Below are positions 7,658 to 14,153 of a stretch of DNA of 14,407 bases, piece by piece. The stretch's first letter is position 1. Each line of letters opens with the position of its first letter. Both the position numbers and the translations under genes were made by a program. Under the pieces are notes generated by a model, which saw only the letters and a list, made by a program, of their open reading frames with translations, was not told the origin of the DNA and ran no database searches. The stretch is from JACPWY01 sp964603655 (lineage in GTDB: Bacteria; Bdellovibrionota; FAC87; UBA2466), in assembly GCA_964603655.1 (NCBI GenBank), contig CAZRVZ010000055.1, positions 1-14,407 on the forward strand, written 5' to 3'.

Positions 7658-8147
7658 GGACCATTCCTCCACGGCTGATTTTTTCCTGAAGCTTGATGAG
7701 TGCAAAGAGAATTCCTTCCGGCGTGGGTGGGCAGCCCGGAACGTAGACATCGACAGGAACAATGGAATCAATTCCCTGCATCACGTGGTAGGCGCGGTAA
7801 AATCCGCCCGACGAGGCACAAACTCCTACCGCCACGACCCACTTAGGCTCTAGCATCTGATCGTAAATGCGCTTGAGCACCGGTCCCATTTTTTCAACGA
7901 CCGTTCCCAACACCAACAGGCAGTCCGATTGGCGCGGACTGAAACGGACGACCTCGGCACCAAACCGCGAAATGTCGTAATGTGAGGAAACAACGGACAT
8001 GTACTCAATGGCGCAACAGGCCGTTCCGAACGGCAATGGCCAGAGTGAGTTTTTCTGACCCCAACGGACGAATTCCTCTAGGCGTGTTGTGAAGGCGGAC
8101 TGATCTGTGTCTTCAGAAACAAGTTGCGGAATCAAGTTTGTTTTCAT
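7629..8147 (-). CDS. nuoB: NADH-quinone oxidoreductase subunit B
   Basis: NuoB binds N2, the terminal 4Fe-4S cluster that reduces quinone. The unusual tandem ligand pair C44-C45 (FGTACCAIEYM) and C110 (VGVCASSGG) and C139 (VPGCPPTPE) are all present. The ATG at 8147 gives 172 residues (MKTNLIPQLV). A TTG at 8174 would add nine residues, but it lies in the T-run of a terminator-like hairpin, so the ATG is preferred. No good Shine-Dalgarno is visible before it. It is the first nuo gene here; nuoA, usually directly upstream, is replaced by an unrelated M23 lipoprotein gene. The basic tail RDRDRHKHR is partly imposed by the overlap with the nuoC start. Confidence 0.96.
   Translation of the reverse strand: MKTNLIPQLVSEDTDQSAFTTRLEEFVRWGQKNSLWPLPFGTACCAIEYMSVVSSHYDISRFGAEVVRFSPRQSDCLLVLGTVVEKMGPVLKRIYDQMLEPKWVVAVGVCASSGGFYRAYHVMQGIDSIVPVDVYVPGCPPTPEGILFALIKLQEKISRGGMVRDRDRHKHR
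7665..7670 (-). promoter_or_regulatory. Shine-Dalgarno GGAGGA setting the nuoC GTG start
   Basis: On the minus strand GGAGGA is followed by seven bases and then GTG (7657-7655). The motif lies within the last codons of nuoB. It favours this GTG over the GTG at 7672 and over other upstream alternatives. Confidence 0.6.
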
Positions 8148-8172
8148 CGGACACAGTGCAAAGAACGGGTGC

Positions 8173-8221
8173 AAAAAAAAGAGACGACTACTAACGCCTG
8201 AGAATATTGTTAGCGACTCTC
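8173..8221 (-). terminator. Terminator-like hairpin between M23 gene and nuoB
   Basis: On the minus strand, GAGA-gt-CG-CTAAC (8221-8209) can pair with GTTAG-tagt-CG-TCTC (8195-8181). The inner stem CTAAC/GTTAG (8209-8213 with 8191-8195) is perfect, and CG and GAGA/TCTC pairs extend it across small bulges. Eight T follow directly (8180-8173). It spans the stop codon of the M23 gene. The T-run ends only 25 bases before the nuoB ATG, so it is either a true terminator with a nuo promoter buried close by, or an attenuator. The bulges make its strength uncertain. Confidence 0.5.
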
Positions 8222-8898
8222 ACCTGCAAGTACAAAAGCGGGTTCACCGGCTGCCGGTTATTGCGGATCTCGAAATGCAAATGCGGCCCTTCGGCGTGAC
8301 CGGTCTGTCCCACTCGCCCGACGGATTGGCCCTTGGAAATGAACTGACCCTTTCGAACCTCCATTCGAGAGAGGTGCGCATACACTGTCGAATAGGAATC
8401 CGGGTGCCGAATGATGACCATGTTGCCATACCCGCCGATGCGGTTGTGAGCATAGATCACATGCCCACTGCGGGCCGCCCGAACTCCGGCCCCTTCAGCT
8501 GCCACGATGTCCACGCCATCATGCATCGAGCCACGACGCATTCCAAATCCAGAGCTCACGTAGCCCGCCACGGGCCAAACAAAGCCGGGAAAGGAATTTG
8601 GCACGTCAGCCACGTCGAAATCGGCTCGGCGAACCATATCGTCCGCGAGCGCACGGTCCCATTCGGGACTGGACTCAAACGGAACGTAAAGCTTCTCTCC
8701 AGGTTGCAAACCGTCCTGAAGTATTCCGGTGTTAGCGCCCCGCAGCTCAATTTCGGAAATCGAGTAACGAGCTGCGATCCTGGCAAGCGTTTCGCCTGGA
8801 GTGACGGGGTGAAAGCGCGTTTGAATCTGGGCGCAAGACAACACAATAAAATTTAGCAATATCAATATCATAGGCATCACTCTCTCTGAATGGCTCAT
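8191..8898 (-). CDS. LysM/M23 peptidase lipoprotein (murein hydrolase-like)
   Basis: This is an envelope protein of the NlpD/EnvC type: a lipid anchor, a peptidoglycan-binding LysM and a LytM (M23) endopeptidase domain. From ATG 8898 the protein has 235 residues. A signal peptide ends in VLSC (lipobox, C22), and the +2 residue is alanine, favouring the outer membrane. LysM spans about 30-75 (TPGETLARIAARY to KLYVPF). The M23 domain spans about 105-225 and has zinc ligands H126 and D130 (HDGVD), H175 (YAHLS) and the HLH pair at 206-208. All catalytic residues are present, so it should be active, unlike E. coli NlpD. Other starts are possible (TTG 8928, ATG 8877); 8898 gives a normal signal peptide with an arginine. 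It is divergent from the TPR gene and directly upstream of nuoB. Confidence 0.9.
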   Translation of the reverse strand: MSHSERVMPMILILLNFIVLSCAQIQTRFHPVTPGETLARIAARYSISEIELRGANTGILQDGLQPGEKLYVPFESSPEWDRALADDMVRRADFDVADVPNSFPGFVWPVAGYVSSGFGMRRGSMHDGVDIVAAEGAGVRAARSGHVIYAHNRIGGYGNMVIIRHPDSYSTVYAHLSRMEVRKGQFISKGQSVGRVGQTGHAEGPHLHFEIRNNRQPVNPLLYLQVRVANNILRR

Positions 8899-8950
8899 GA
8901 ACCTATTGAATTTGACCAACAGCGTCAACCCACCTGGGCGTTTTTGGCCC

Positions 8951-8979
8951 TTTATAATGACGCGTTCAGCAGTAATGAA
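8951..8979 (-). promoter_or_regulatory. Possible promoter of the M23 lipoprotein gene
   Basis: On the minus strand TTCATT (8979-8974) and TATAAA (8956-8951) are 17 bases apart, placing a start about 45 bases before ATG 8898. The -10 box is good but the -35 box is poor. The plus strand carries an overlapping TATAAT (8953-8958), without a clear -35, that could serve the divergent TPR gene. The 200-base region between the two genes is otherwise unmarked. Confidence 0.25.
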
Positions 8980-9100
8980 AGTCCGAATGCAGTAGAGACT
9001 GTGACAATTATACCAATTAAATCAGCAAATTCCATACCCCGAAAGTGGTGCCTCATCTTTCCCATTAACGCTGCCGAACAGGAAGTGAGTGAGGTAGCAT

Positions 9101-10825
9101 TTGCGGATTCTTGGACTGTTTTTAGTGGTCTGGACGCTGGAGGCCTTCAGCACTGGAAAAGTCCCCCCGCCACCAGCGCCTGGTTCAGCAACGACTTCAG
9201 CCCAAGCGACAGACCCCACCCTTTCTTACATGAAGGGTCGACAGTTTCTTCTCTCGGGCAAATACGAAGAGGCGGCTCCGTTTCTGGAAAAAGCTCTCGC
9301 GGCCGATCCCAAAAGCGCCTTAATATTAAACCAACTCGCCGAGGTATTCCTACGCATTGGCAATTTTGAAAAGGCTGAGATGTACGCCAAAAGCGCACTC
9401 GATGGAGACCCAAATAATACCGAGGTAATGGCAAATTACGGCGGCATCTTGAACACCCTCAAACGCTACGAAGAAGCCAAGACACTCTTTAGAAAAATTA
9501 TTGTGCTTGACCCTTCCAACACCAAGGCACCGTTACTCCTGGGCATTATTGAGGCCGAAAGCGGCGACATCGATGGGGGTATCGCCACCCTCACCAAGAC
9601 TCTAGACTCCAACCACGATAATGTGATGGCCTTCTTCTACAGGGCAAAACTTTTCGTCGAGGCAAATCGACTCAAAGATGCTGCCAGCGACCTCGAAAAA
9701 TGCATGACGCTACGGCCATCCTTCTTGGAGGCGGGCACTACTCTTGGCGTTCTTTACGAAAGAGCCGGGGACAACGATTCGGCAATTGCGACCTACGAAA
9801 AGATTCAGGGAGTTGGCGCCTTCAAAAAACGCCTCGCCCAACTTTATCTCGAACGCAGTCAATTCGAAAAGGCATTAACCGAACTGAATGACTATGAATT
9901 GTTTGAACCCGATGACTACACGGCCAGGGTTAAGGGTGGTCTGCTTCTCGTTGAACTAAAGCGTTACGGAGATGCCAAAGATCGGTTTTCAAAAATCATC
10001 TCCGAGCAGCCGCAGGCGGACAACGTCCGGTTTTACCTTGCCGCAGTCCTGGAAGAGCTTAAGGATTACCCCAAGGCACTCATTGAATTCAAAAAAATCA
10101 GTCGCCACAGCTCATTCTTCAAGGAGGCGATGCTCCACGTCGGCTTCGTGCTCAAAGAAACTCAAAAAATGAAAGAGGGGCTCGAATTCAGCAAAAAGAC
10201 TCTCAAAGAAAACCCGGACACCATCGAATTTTACGACATGCAAGCATCGTTCTACGAGGCGCTGAAGGACAATAAGAATGCGATGGGTAGTATCGAAGCC
10301 GGCCTGAAGCGATTTCCGAAGGATGAAAAACTGCTCTATTTCGAGGCGGCGCTTTACGACAAAATGAATCAACGGGAAGTCGCCCTGAGCCGCATGAAAA
10401 AGTTACTCGAGCTAAACCCGCAAAATCCCCACGCGCTTAATTTCATTGGGTACACCTATGCCGAAATGAATCAGAGTCTCGAAGAGGCCAAGTTGCTTGT
10501 CGAAAGGGCCGTCGCCATTCGACCCAACGACGGATTTATTCTCGATTCCCTCGGGTGGATTTGCTTTAAGTTGGGCCAGCTGGACCAAGCGGCAGCCAAC
10601 TTGGAAAAGGCACTGGCACTGCAACCAAACGAACCTGTCATTTTGGACCACCTCGGCGACCTCGCGCTCGTCAAGAAGGACTACACAAAAGCAGCAATTT
10701 ATTTTAAACAGGCAGTCACTGAATACAATGCCAAGAAGGACACTTCATCCAAGAAGGTCGAGTCCAAACTGGCCATGATTGAAAAAGAAAAGCGTACACC
10801 GTCGACCAGCAAACAAGAAAATTGA
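9101..10825 (+). CDS. Exported TPR-repeat protein
   Basis: This 574-residue protein consists almost wholly of tetratricopeptide repeats, helical modules that bind other proteins. A short hydrophobic leader (MRILGLFLVVWTLEAFS, 1-17) suggests export, although it is weak and lacks a lipobox. A proline-rich linker follows (PPPPAP, 22-27). About fourteen 34-residue repeats run from 41 to about 545; clear examples are GKYEEAAPFLEKALAADP (53-70) and the last, LGDLALVKKDYTKAAIYFKQ. The tail is lysine-rich and probably disordered. The start is TTG 9101, supported by GAGG five bases before it (9092-9095 region). It looks like the large TPR proteins common in Gram-negative envelopes, for example those acting with secretion or polysaccharide export machinery, but no specific partner is visible. 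It is convergent with the ZIP gene. Confidence 0.85.
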   Translation: MRILGLFLVVWTLEAFSTGKVPPPPAPGSATTSAQATDPTLSYMKGRQFLLSGKYEEAAPFLEKALAADPKSALILNQLAEVFLRIGNFEKAEMYAKSALDGDPNNTEVMANYGGILNTLKRYEEAKTLFRKIIVLDPSNTKAPLLLGIIEAESGDIDGGIATLTKTLDSNHDNVMAFFYRAKLFVEANRLKDAASDLEKCMTLRPSFLEAGTTLGVLYERAGDNDSAIATYEKIQGVGAFKKRLAQLYLERSQFEKALTELNDYELFEPDDYTARVKGGLLLVELKRYGDAKDRFSKIISEQPQADNVRFYLAAVLEELKDYPKALIEFKKISRHSSFFKEAMLHVGFVLKETQKMKEGLEFSKKTLKENPDTIEFYDMQASFYEALKDNKNAMGSIEAGLKRFPKDEKLLYFEAALYDKMNQREVALSRMKKLLELNPQNPHALNFIGYTYAEMNQSLEEAKLLVERAVAIRPNDGFILDSLGWICFKLGQLDQAAANLEKALALQPNEPVILDHLGDLALVKKDYTKAAIYFKQAVTEYNAKKDTSSKKVESKLAMIEKEKRTPSTSKQEN

Positions 10826-10829
10826 GCCA

Positions 10830-10845
10830 ATTTCTAGCGAGAAAT
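10830..10845. terminator. Small AT-rich hairpin between convergent genes
   Basis: ATTTCT (10830-10835) and AGAAAT (10840-10845) form a perfect 6-bp stem with a 4-base loop, five bases after the TPR stop codon, in the 40-base gap between convergent genes. It could end transcription from both sides, but it is AT-rich and has no T-run on either strand, so the call is weak. Confidence 0.25.
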
Positions 10846-10865
10846 CCCCATAACTTTAATGCTCC

Positions 10866-11594
10866 TCAATGCTCGCCGATGAATCCCCCGAGCAGCGAAA
10901 TACCGATTCCCACCAGAAAGCAGAGGAGCCGCCCCCATCGTCCTTGGCTCGTTCGGTGCATCTCGGGTAAAAGATCACAGGCCCCGATGTAAAGAAACGT
11001 TCCGGCCGAGGCCCCCAAAAGCGCTCCAGCTGTGGCCGCCAGCGCCGAATGGCTCAAAAAAACATAGGAGAGATAAAGCCCTACCGGTCCCGAAACCGAC
11101 ACTCCCGCCACAAACAAAAGGGTTTTTGCGTTTGATTTTCCAGCAAGCCTCAAGATCGACGATAGCACGACTCCTGACGGCAATTTGTGTGACAGGATGG
11201 CAATCAAAACCATGGGACCAATGTGCGGGACTACCAAACTCGATGCCAGCGCAGCCCCCTCGATAAGGCCGTGAATGGTCAACCCCACGAAGGCCGCCAA
11301 GCCCACGGTGTGATAATCGCAATGTTTTTCATCGCAGGCATGAACCATCGCAAATTTCTCTACAATGAGAAGCAGCAAGAATCCAGCCAGTAGCCAAAAA
11401 CCAAACCCATCGGGTAAAAGCTCCGCCGCCTCGGGAATCATGTGGACGAGGCTCATCCCCAAAAGGAGCCCGGCCCCGAGAGCCACGCCCAGTTGCAATC
11501 GATCTTCATTGACAGCGCGCACCTGCGTCGGAATGAGCCCCCCGACAAACGTCCCTAAAAAAATTGCAAGACTGTAGAAGGCCAAGCGATCCAT
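10866..11594 (-). CDS. ZIP-family divalent metal transporter
   Basis: ZIP proteins are inner-membrane carriers that move zinc, iron or other divalent metals into the cytoplasm. The 242 residues hold about eight hydrophobic segments. The metal-site helices are recognisable: HGLIEG at 108-113 (TM4) and HKLPSG at 136-141 (TM5), the latter with serine where many ZIPs have glutamate. The loop before TM4 is rich in histidine and cysteine (HACDEKHCDYH, 85-95), typical of metal-sensing or metal-delivery loops. The conserved N-terminal LGTFVGGLIP and the LGMSLVHMIPEA region (45-56) fit the GufA/ZIP branch. The ATG follows directly on the TAA of the upstream M48-like gene, so the two are translated from one message. 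Which metal it carries cannot be told. Confidence 0.88.
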   Translation of the reverse strand: MDRLAFYSLAIFLGTFVGGLIPTQVRAVNEDRLQLGVALGAGLLLGMSLVHMIPEAAELLPDGFGFWLLAGFLLLLIVEKFAMVHACDEKHCDYHTVGLAAFVGLTIHGLIEGAALASSLVVPHIGPMVLIAILSHKLPSGVVLSSILRLAGKSNAKTLLFVAGVSVSGPVGLYLSYVFLSHSALAATAGALLGASAGTFLYIGACDLLPEMHRTSQGRWGRLLCFLVGIGISLLGGFIGEH

Positions 11595-12416
11595 TTACGA
11601 TCCCTGCCAAATCTTTTCCAGAAGTCGGATCCGTTTCGACAGTGTCTCCACCGAAAAGACAGCTCTTGCGGCGGATTCCTCGGAACGTGGCGGAAGCCTG
11701 AAAAGATGACGTTCCGAAACCGCTATTCTTAGGGGCGCCCGAACATTTTCTAGCTCTAATTGACGATAAGCCGTAGCCAGAAAGACCGGTCCGGTCCGCA
11801 TCAAGCTCACCGATTTTTTGTCCAGCGCCGCGGTGTCCACTCGCCACTCCAGACACCAGAGTGGCACGATAGTGAGTGGCCAAAGAACAGCCTCTCTCAG
11901 GAAGGCTCGGAAAGACACTCGCCCGGTTCCGGTGATCGATCCGGTAAGCCAATCCAATAAGCGCAGAAATTGGGAAAGCCACGTGCCGAACTCCACTCGG
12001 TACTCGGCAATATCGACCACCTCGCGGGCAATCAAACTCATTAACTCCCCTCTCGGAAGGCTGAGAATCGCGGGAGTTAAAACAACGGCATTCGAGTTGA
12101 AACCAAAACACCCTATATTGAGGGATTCCGATTTTATGAGGAGAATTTCGGGGACCGCGATTCCGGCCCGACGGGCGATTTCGGCGAGGCCGGGGCGCAG
12201 AAAATCCGGCAGCTCGACCAGAGGTTCGCTTGCCAGCAACCGCTGGCGAATCGCGCTCATCCCCATAGTCCGAATCCAAACCAGAATCATCAACACTGCC
12301 GGTATAGAAATCAGGAATCCAATCCATCCCCAAATCACCACGAGCGGCACGGCCAACAGTGCAAGAAGGTAAACAATAAAGAACGAAAGTCGGAATGTGC
12401 GTTGAATCCATTTCAT
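11595..12416 (-). CDS. Degenerate M48/HtpX-like membrane protein (pseudopeptidase)
   Basis: The 273 residues follow the plan of M48 (HtpX-like) membrane metalloproteases, but the active site is lost. Two transmembrane segments lie at about 10-50. LASEPLVELPDFLRPGLAEIARRAGI (from residue 61) and FNSNAVVLTPAILS (106-119) match the family lead-in to the catalytic helix. There, the expected AHExxH reads AREVVD (130-135), so both zinc histidines are replaced while the glutamate stays. A later EWRVD (190-194) matches the conserved E-x3-D with the third zinc ligand. The end, FSVETLSKRIRLLEK, matches the family FSTHPPxxxRIxxL, again with the HPP lost. There is no frameshift or stop. This is probably a folded protein without protease activity. 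It is translated ahead of, and abutting, the ZIP gene. The family assignment is my inference from motif order. Confidence 0.65.
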   Translation of the reverse strand: MKWIQRTFRLSFFIVYLLALLAVPLVVIWGWIGFLISIPAVLMILVWIRTMGMSAIRQRLLASEPLVELPDFLRPGLAEIARRAGIAVPEILLIKSESLNIGCFGFNSNAVVLTPAILSLPRGELMSLIAREVVDIAEYRVEFGTWLSQFLRLLDWLTGSITGTGRVSFRAFLREAVLWPLTIVPLWCLEWRVDTAALDKKSVSLMRTGPVFLATAYRQLELENVRAPLRIAVSERHLFRLPPRSEESAARAVFSVETLSKRIRLLEKIWQGS

Positions 12417-12420
12417 CGAA

Positions 12421-12448
12421 TTGACTCAGCTATATTGCCCATTCTAAT
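12421..12448 (+). promoter_or_regulatory. Promoter of the dehydratase pair, near-leaderless
   Basis: TTGACT (12421-12426) and TCTAAT (12443-12448) each match the consensus at five of six positions, with a 16-base spacer. Transcription would start about 12455, only six or seven bases before ATG 12462. No Shine-Dalgarno is present before that ATG. The promoter fills most of the 45-base gap between the two divergent genes. Confidence 0.5.
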
Positions 12449-12461
12449 CTGCTTTTCAACG

Positions 12462-12854
12462 ATGATACTTGAATTTCCAATTGGTAGCACGCTCAAGGTT
12501 TCCGTGCCCCCGATTGGGGCCGATCGTTCGAAGCAATTCACGGAGGCGACGCGCTCGATTCATTGTTCGTCATGGCTTCCCACCCTCGCCACAATTTTTC
12601 GCGATGCCGAGTTTCAGTGGCTCGATAAGCTTCAGGTAGATTGGCACCGTCTGCTGCATGCGGAACAGAAATACGATTTTCACGCACCATTGCCACTAGA
12701 TGCTGCGTGCACGGTGGAATCCAAAATCGTGGCCATTCGCACCCGAAAATCGTCGGCGGGCTCGATGACCTTTATCGAGCTCGAGACGAAAATATTCACG
12801 ACTCAATTATGCGTTACGGCCCTTAGCAACTTCGTTGTCCGGGAGCCCGCATGA
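12462..12854 (+). CDS. FAS1-like/HadA-type dehydratase hotdog subunit
   Basis: This 130-residue protein resembles the N-terminal, non-catalytic half of MaoC-type (3R)-hydroxyacyl dehydratases, the fold seen in mycobacterial HadA. The typical stretch is PTLATIFRDAEFQ (40-52), then WHRLLHAEQKYDFHAPLPLD (a 20-residue region from 61) and a second strand set SMTFIELETKIF. It lacks the catalytic SGDxNPxH motif, which is in the next gene. The two genes overlap as ATGA, strongly suggesting a heterodimer in which this subunit holds the acyl chain. The start was chosen at ATG 12462 over the frame start at 12402, which would overlap the divergent gene. The likely reaction is reversible hydration of an enoyl thioester in fatty-acid elongation or breakdown; the substrate is unknown. 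Confidence 0.75.
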   Translation: MILEFPIGSTLKVSVPPIGADRSKQFTEATRSIHCSSWLPTLATIFRDAEFQWLDKLQVDWHRLLHAEQKYDFHAPLPLDAACTVESKIVAIRTRKSSAGSMTFIELETKIFTTQLCVTALSNFVVREPA

Positions 12855-13246
12855 CGCTTGAGGCAGGATTCATTCTCACCCCGACCACGAAGGGCGAAAT
12901 CTCGCGCGAGCAACTGAAAGCGTACGCCGCTGCATCTGGAGATCATAACCCAATCCATCTCGATGATCAGTTTGCCCGCGACGCTGGATTTCCCAGCGTG
13001 ATTGCTCACGGAATGCTATCAATGGCATTCTTGGGCGATTTTACAGTCCAACATTTCCCGTCCGCCAGACTTTTAAGCATCAAAACCCGATTTAAACGCA
13101 TCACCGTTCCGGGCGACACGATCTCCTGCACCGGAAAAATTAAACACGTCGGTACGGATGGCACCGTAACCCTCAGCCTGGCTACCTTGAATCAGCGCGG
13201 TGAAGAGACCACGACCGGCGAGGCGACGGTGTTGTTGAATGTTTAA
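12851..13246 (+). CDS. MaoC-family (R)-specific enoyl hydratase/dehydratase subunit
   Basis: This 131-residue single-hotdog MaoC protein carries the complete hydratase-2 motif ASGDHNPIHLDDQFARDAG (28-46), with catalytic D31 and H36, followed by IAHGMLSMAF (51-60). It matches the catalytic partner (HadB type) of the preceding HadA-like protein, and its ATG is shared with the upstream stop in ATGA, so both are made in equal amounts. The size is normal for the small subunit. Together they would hydrate or dehydrate 3-hydroxyacyl-ACP or -CoA. No ketoreductase or other fatty-acid gene is next to them in the window, so the pathway stays open. Confidence 0.88.
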   Translation: MTLEAGFILTPTTKGEISREQLKAYAAASGDHNPIHLDDQFARDAGFPSVIAHGMLSMAFLGDFTVQHFPSARLLSIKTRFKRITVPGDTISCTGKIKHVGTDGTVTLSLATLNQRGEETTTGEATVLLNV

Positions 13247-13316
13247 ATGGGGGCCGACCTTCCTACGAGTCAACGGGGTGATGGAATTTTCTCGATCCAT
13301 TTGATTGACGTTAAAT

Positions 13317-13922
13317 TTACATTTCGAATCGAAGGCCGAGGCGAACGACCTGCTCGCTAAGTCCGTACTCTATCGAGAGATAGCTGTTTTTAACGCCAAA
13401 ATTATTATTCAGCCTCTTTGAAGACGAACGGTCCAAATTATCCAGCCGCAACTGTGCGCCTACCGTATGCCTAACATCTTGGCTTTTCACCAATCCTGGA
13501 ACTGAGTTTGAAATCCTGGATGGTCGCAGGTAAAGCACATTGGTCGTCGAAGAAACGAATGGAACTACAAGTTGATTCGAGAAGTAATCCAAGTGGTAAC
13601 TCACCCGAGCATTCAGCGGAACGGTGTAGTCCATTTCATTTCGGTCGGCTTGCTTAAATGCCACGAAATAGCCTGTTTCAACTCCAAGCCCTAATTTGCC
13701 AAAAAGCGTAATCGGTAACCACTCAAGTGAAAGTGAAAAGGAATTACCAATACTTTGTTGAATTGGCGTGTAGCTCAAACCAAGCCCAGTTGAAGGCGCC
13801 GAGCGACTTCCCGGTTGGTTAACCGGTCCGGAAGTTGTGTGAAGAGCATCCTCGCCATAGGCCGAAAAAACCAGTCCGACCAGCGCGATCAAAAAACACA
13901 CATACCTTATTGATGTAAACAT
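13317..13922 (-). CDS. Unrecognised exported protein, probable small outer-membrane beta-barrel
   Basis: I do not recognise the family. The 201 residues start with a clear Sec signal peptide (hydrophobic FLIALVGLVFSAYG, about 10-23; likely cleavage after AYG). The mature part begins with a Ser/Pro/Gly-rich stretch (about 30-45). Alternating short strands follow, such as GLGLSYTPI, FSLSLEWLP, LGLGVETGYFVAF, LNARVSYHLDYF, HTVGAQLRLDNL and YLSIEYGLSE, and the end is RLGLRFEM. Alternating aromatic and small residues with polar turns indicate a small barrel of perhaps eight strands, although the last residue is Met rather than the usual Phe. GGTGG about seven bases before the ATG and TATAAC (13956-13951) as a -10 box fit this start. 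The gene is monocistronic. Confidence 0.6.
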   Translation of the reverse strand: MFTSIRYVCFLIALVGLVFSAYGEDALHTTSGPVNQPGSRSAPSTGLGLSYTPIQQSIGNSFSLSLEWLPITLFGKLGLGVETGYFVAFKQADRNEMDYTVPLNARVSYHLDYFSNQLVVPFVSSTTNVLYLRPSRISNSVPGLVKSQDVRHTVGAQLRLDNLDRSSSKRLNNNFGVKNSYLSIEYGLSEQVVRLGLRFEM

Positions 13923-14019
13923 AGTGGTCCACCGCTCTCCAGCCGTTTAAGTTATACAATTTCGATGCCAGAACGAATGTGCGGAAAGCCTGTTCTCGAA
14001 CGTAAATCGGTGCGTTCAT

Positions 14020-14057
14020 TTGGCATACAGCATTGCCAATTCTCGGCAGAGAGAATT
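14020..14057. repeat. Two adjoining inverted repeats
   Basis: TTGGCA (14020-14025) pairs with TGCCAA (14034-14039) across 8 bases, and AATTCTC (14038-14044) pairs with GAGAATT (14051-14057) across 6 bases. Both are perfect, and they share the AA at 14038-14039. They lie in the 231-base divergent gap between the barrel gene and the antitoxin gene. No T-run follows, so they look more like operator sites or leader structures than terminators. Confidence 0.45.
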
Positions 14058-14101
14058 CAGTTCGTTGTTGCGTTAGAGATCTAGAGCGCGCTTGCGCAGT
14101 C

Positions 14102-14147
14102 CGACAGTTTAACGACAGTTGAAAATGGATCTCAGGTAGGTCATAAT
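14102..14147 (+). promoter_or_regulatory. Antitoxin promoter with phased direct repeat
   Basis: TTGAAA (14119-14124) and CATAAT (14142-14147) each match five of six consensus bases with the ideal 17-base spacer. The start of transcription would fall at about 14154, the A of the antitoxin ATG. CGACAGTT occurs twice (14102-14109 and 14113-14120), 11 bases apart, about one helical turn; the second copy overlaps the -35 box. This is a plausible operator for antitoxin autorepression. Confidence 0.5.
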
Positions 14148-14153
14148 TAAGTC

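Noticed and set aside
8107..8856. Plus-strand frame of 249 residues opposite the M23 lipoprotein
   Set aside because: It is antisense to a gene with a complete M23 active site, LysM domain and lipobox. Its translation is His- and Arg-rich without any domain.
11506..12411. Long minus-strand frame of 301 residues overlapping the M48-like gene
   Set aside because: It is a shadow frame rich in Arg, Gly and Ser, without hydrophobic helices or motifs. The other frame has transmembrane segments and M48 landmarks.
11595..12416. M48-like gene as a pseudogene
   Set aside because: The frame is intact from start to stop, the start and stop are tightly spaced with the neighbours, and the rest of the fold pattern is kept. 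Substitution of catalytic residues alone suggests a pseudoenzyme rather than gene decay.
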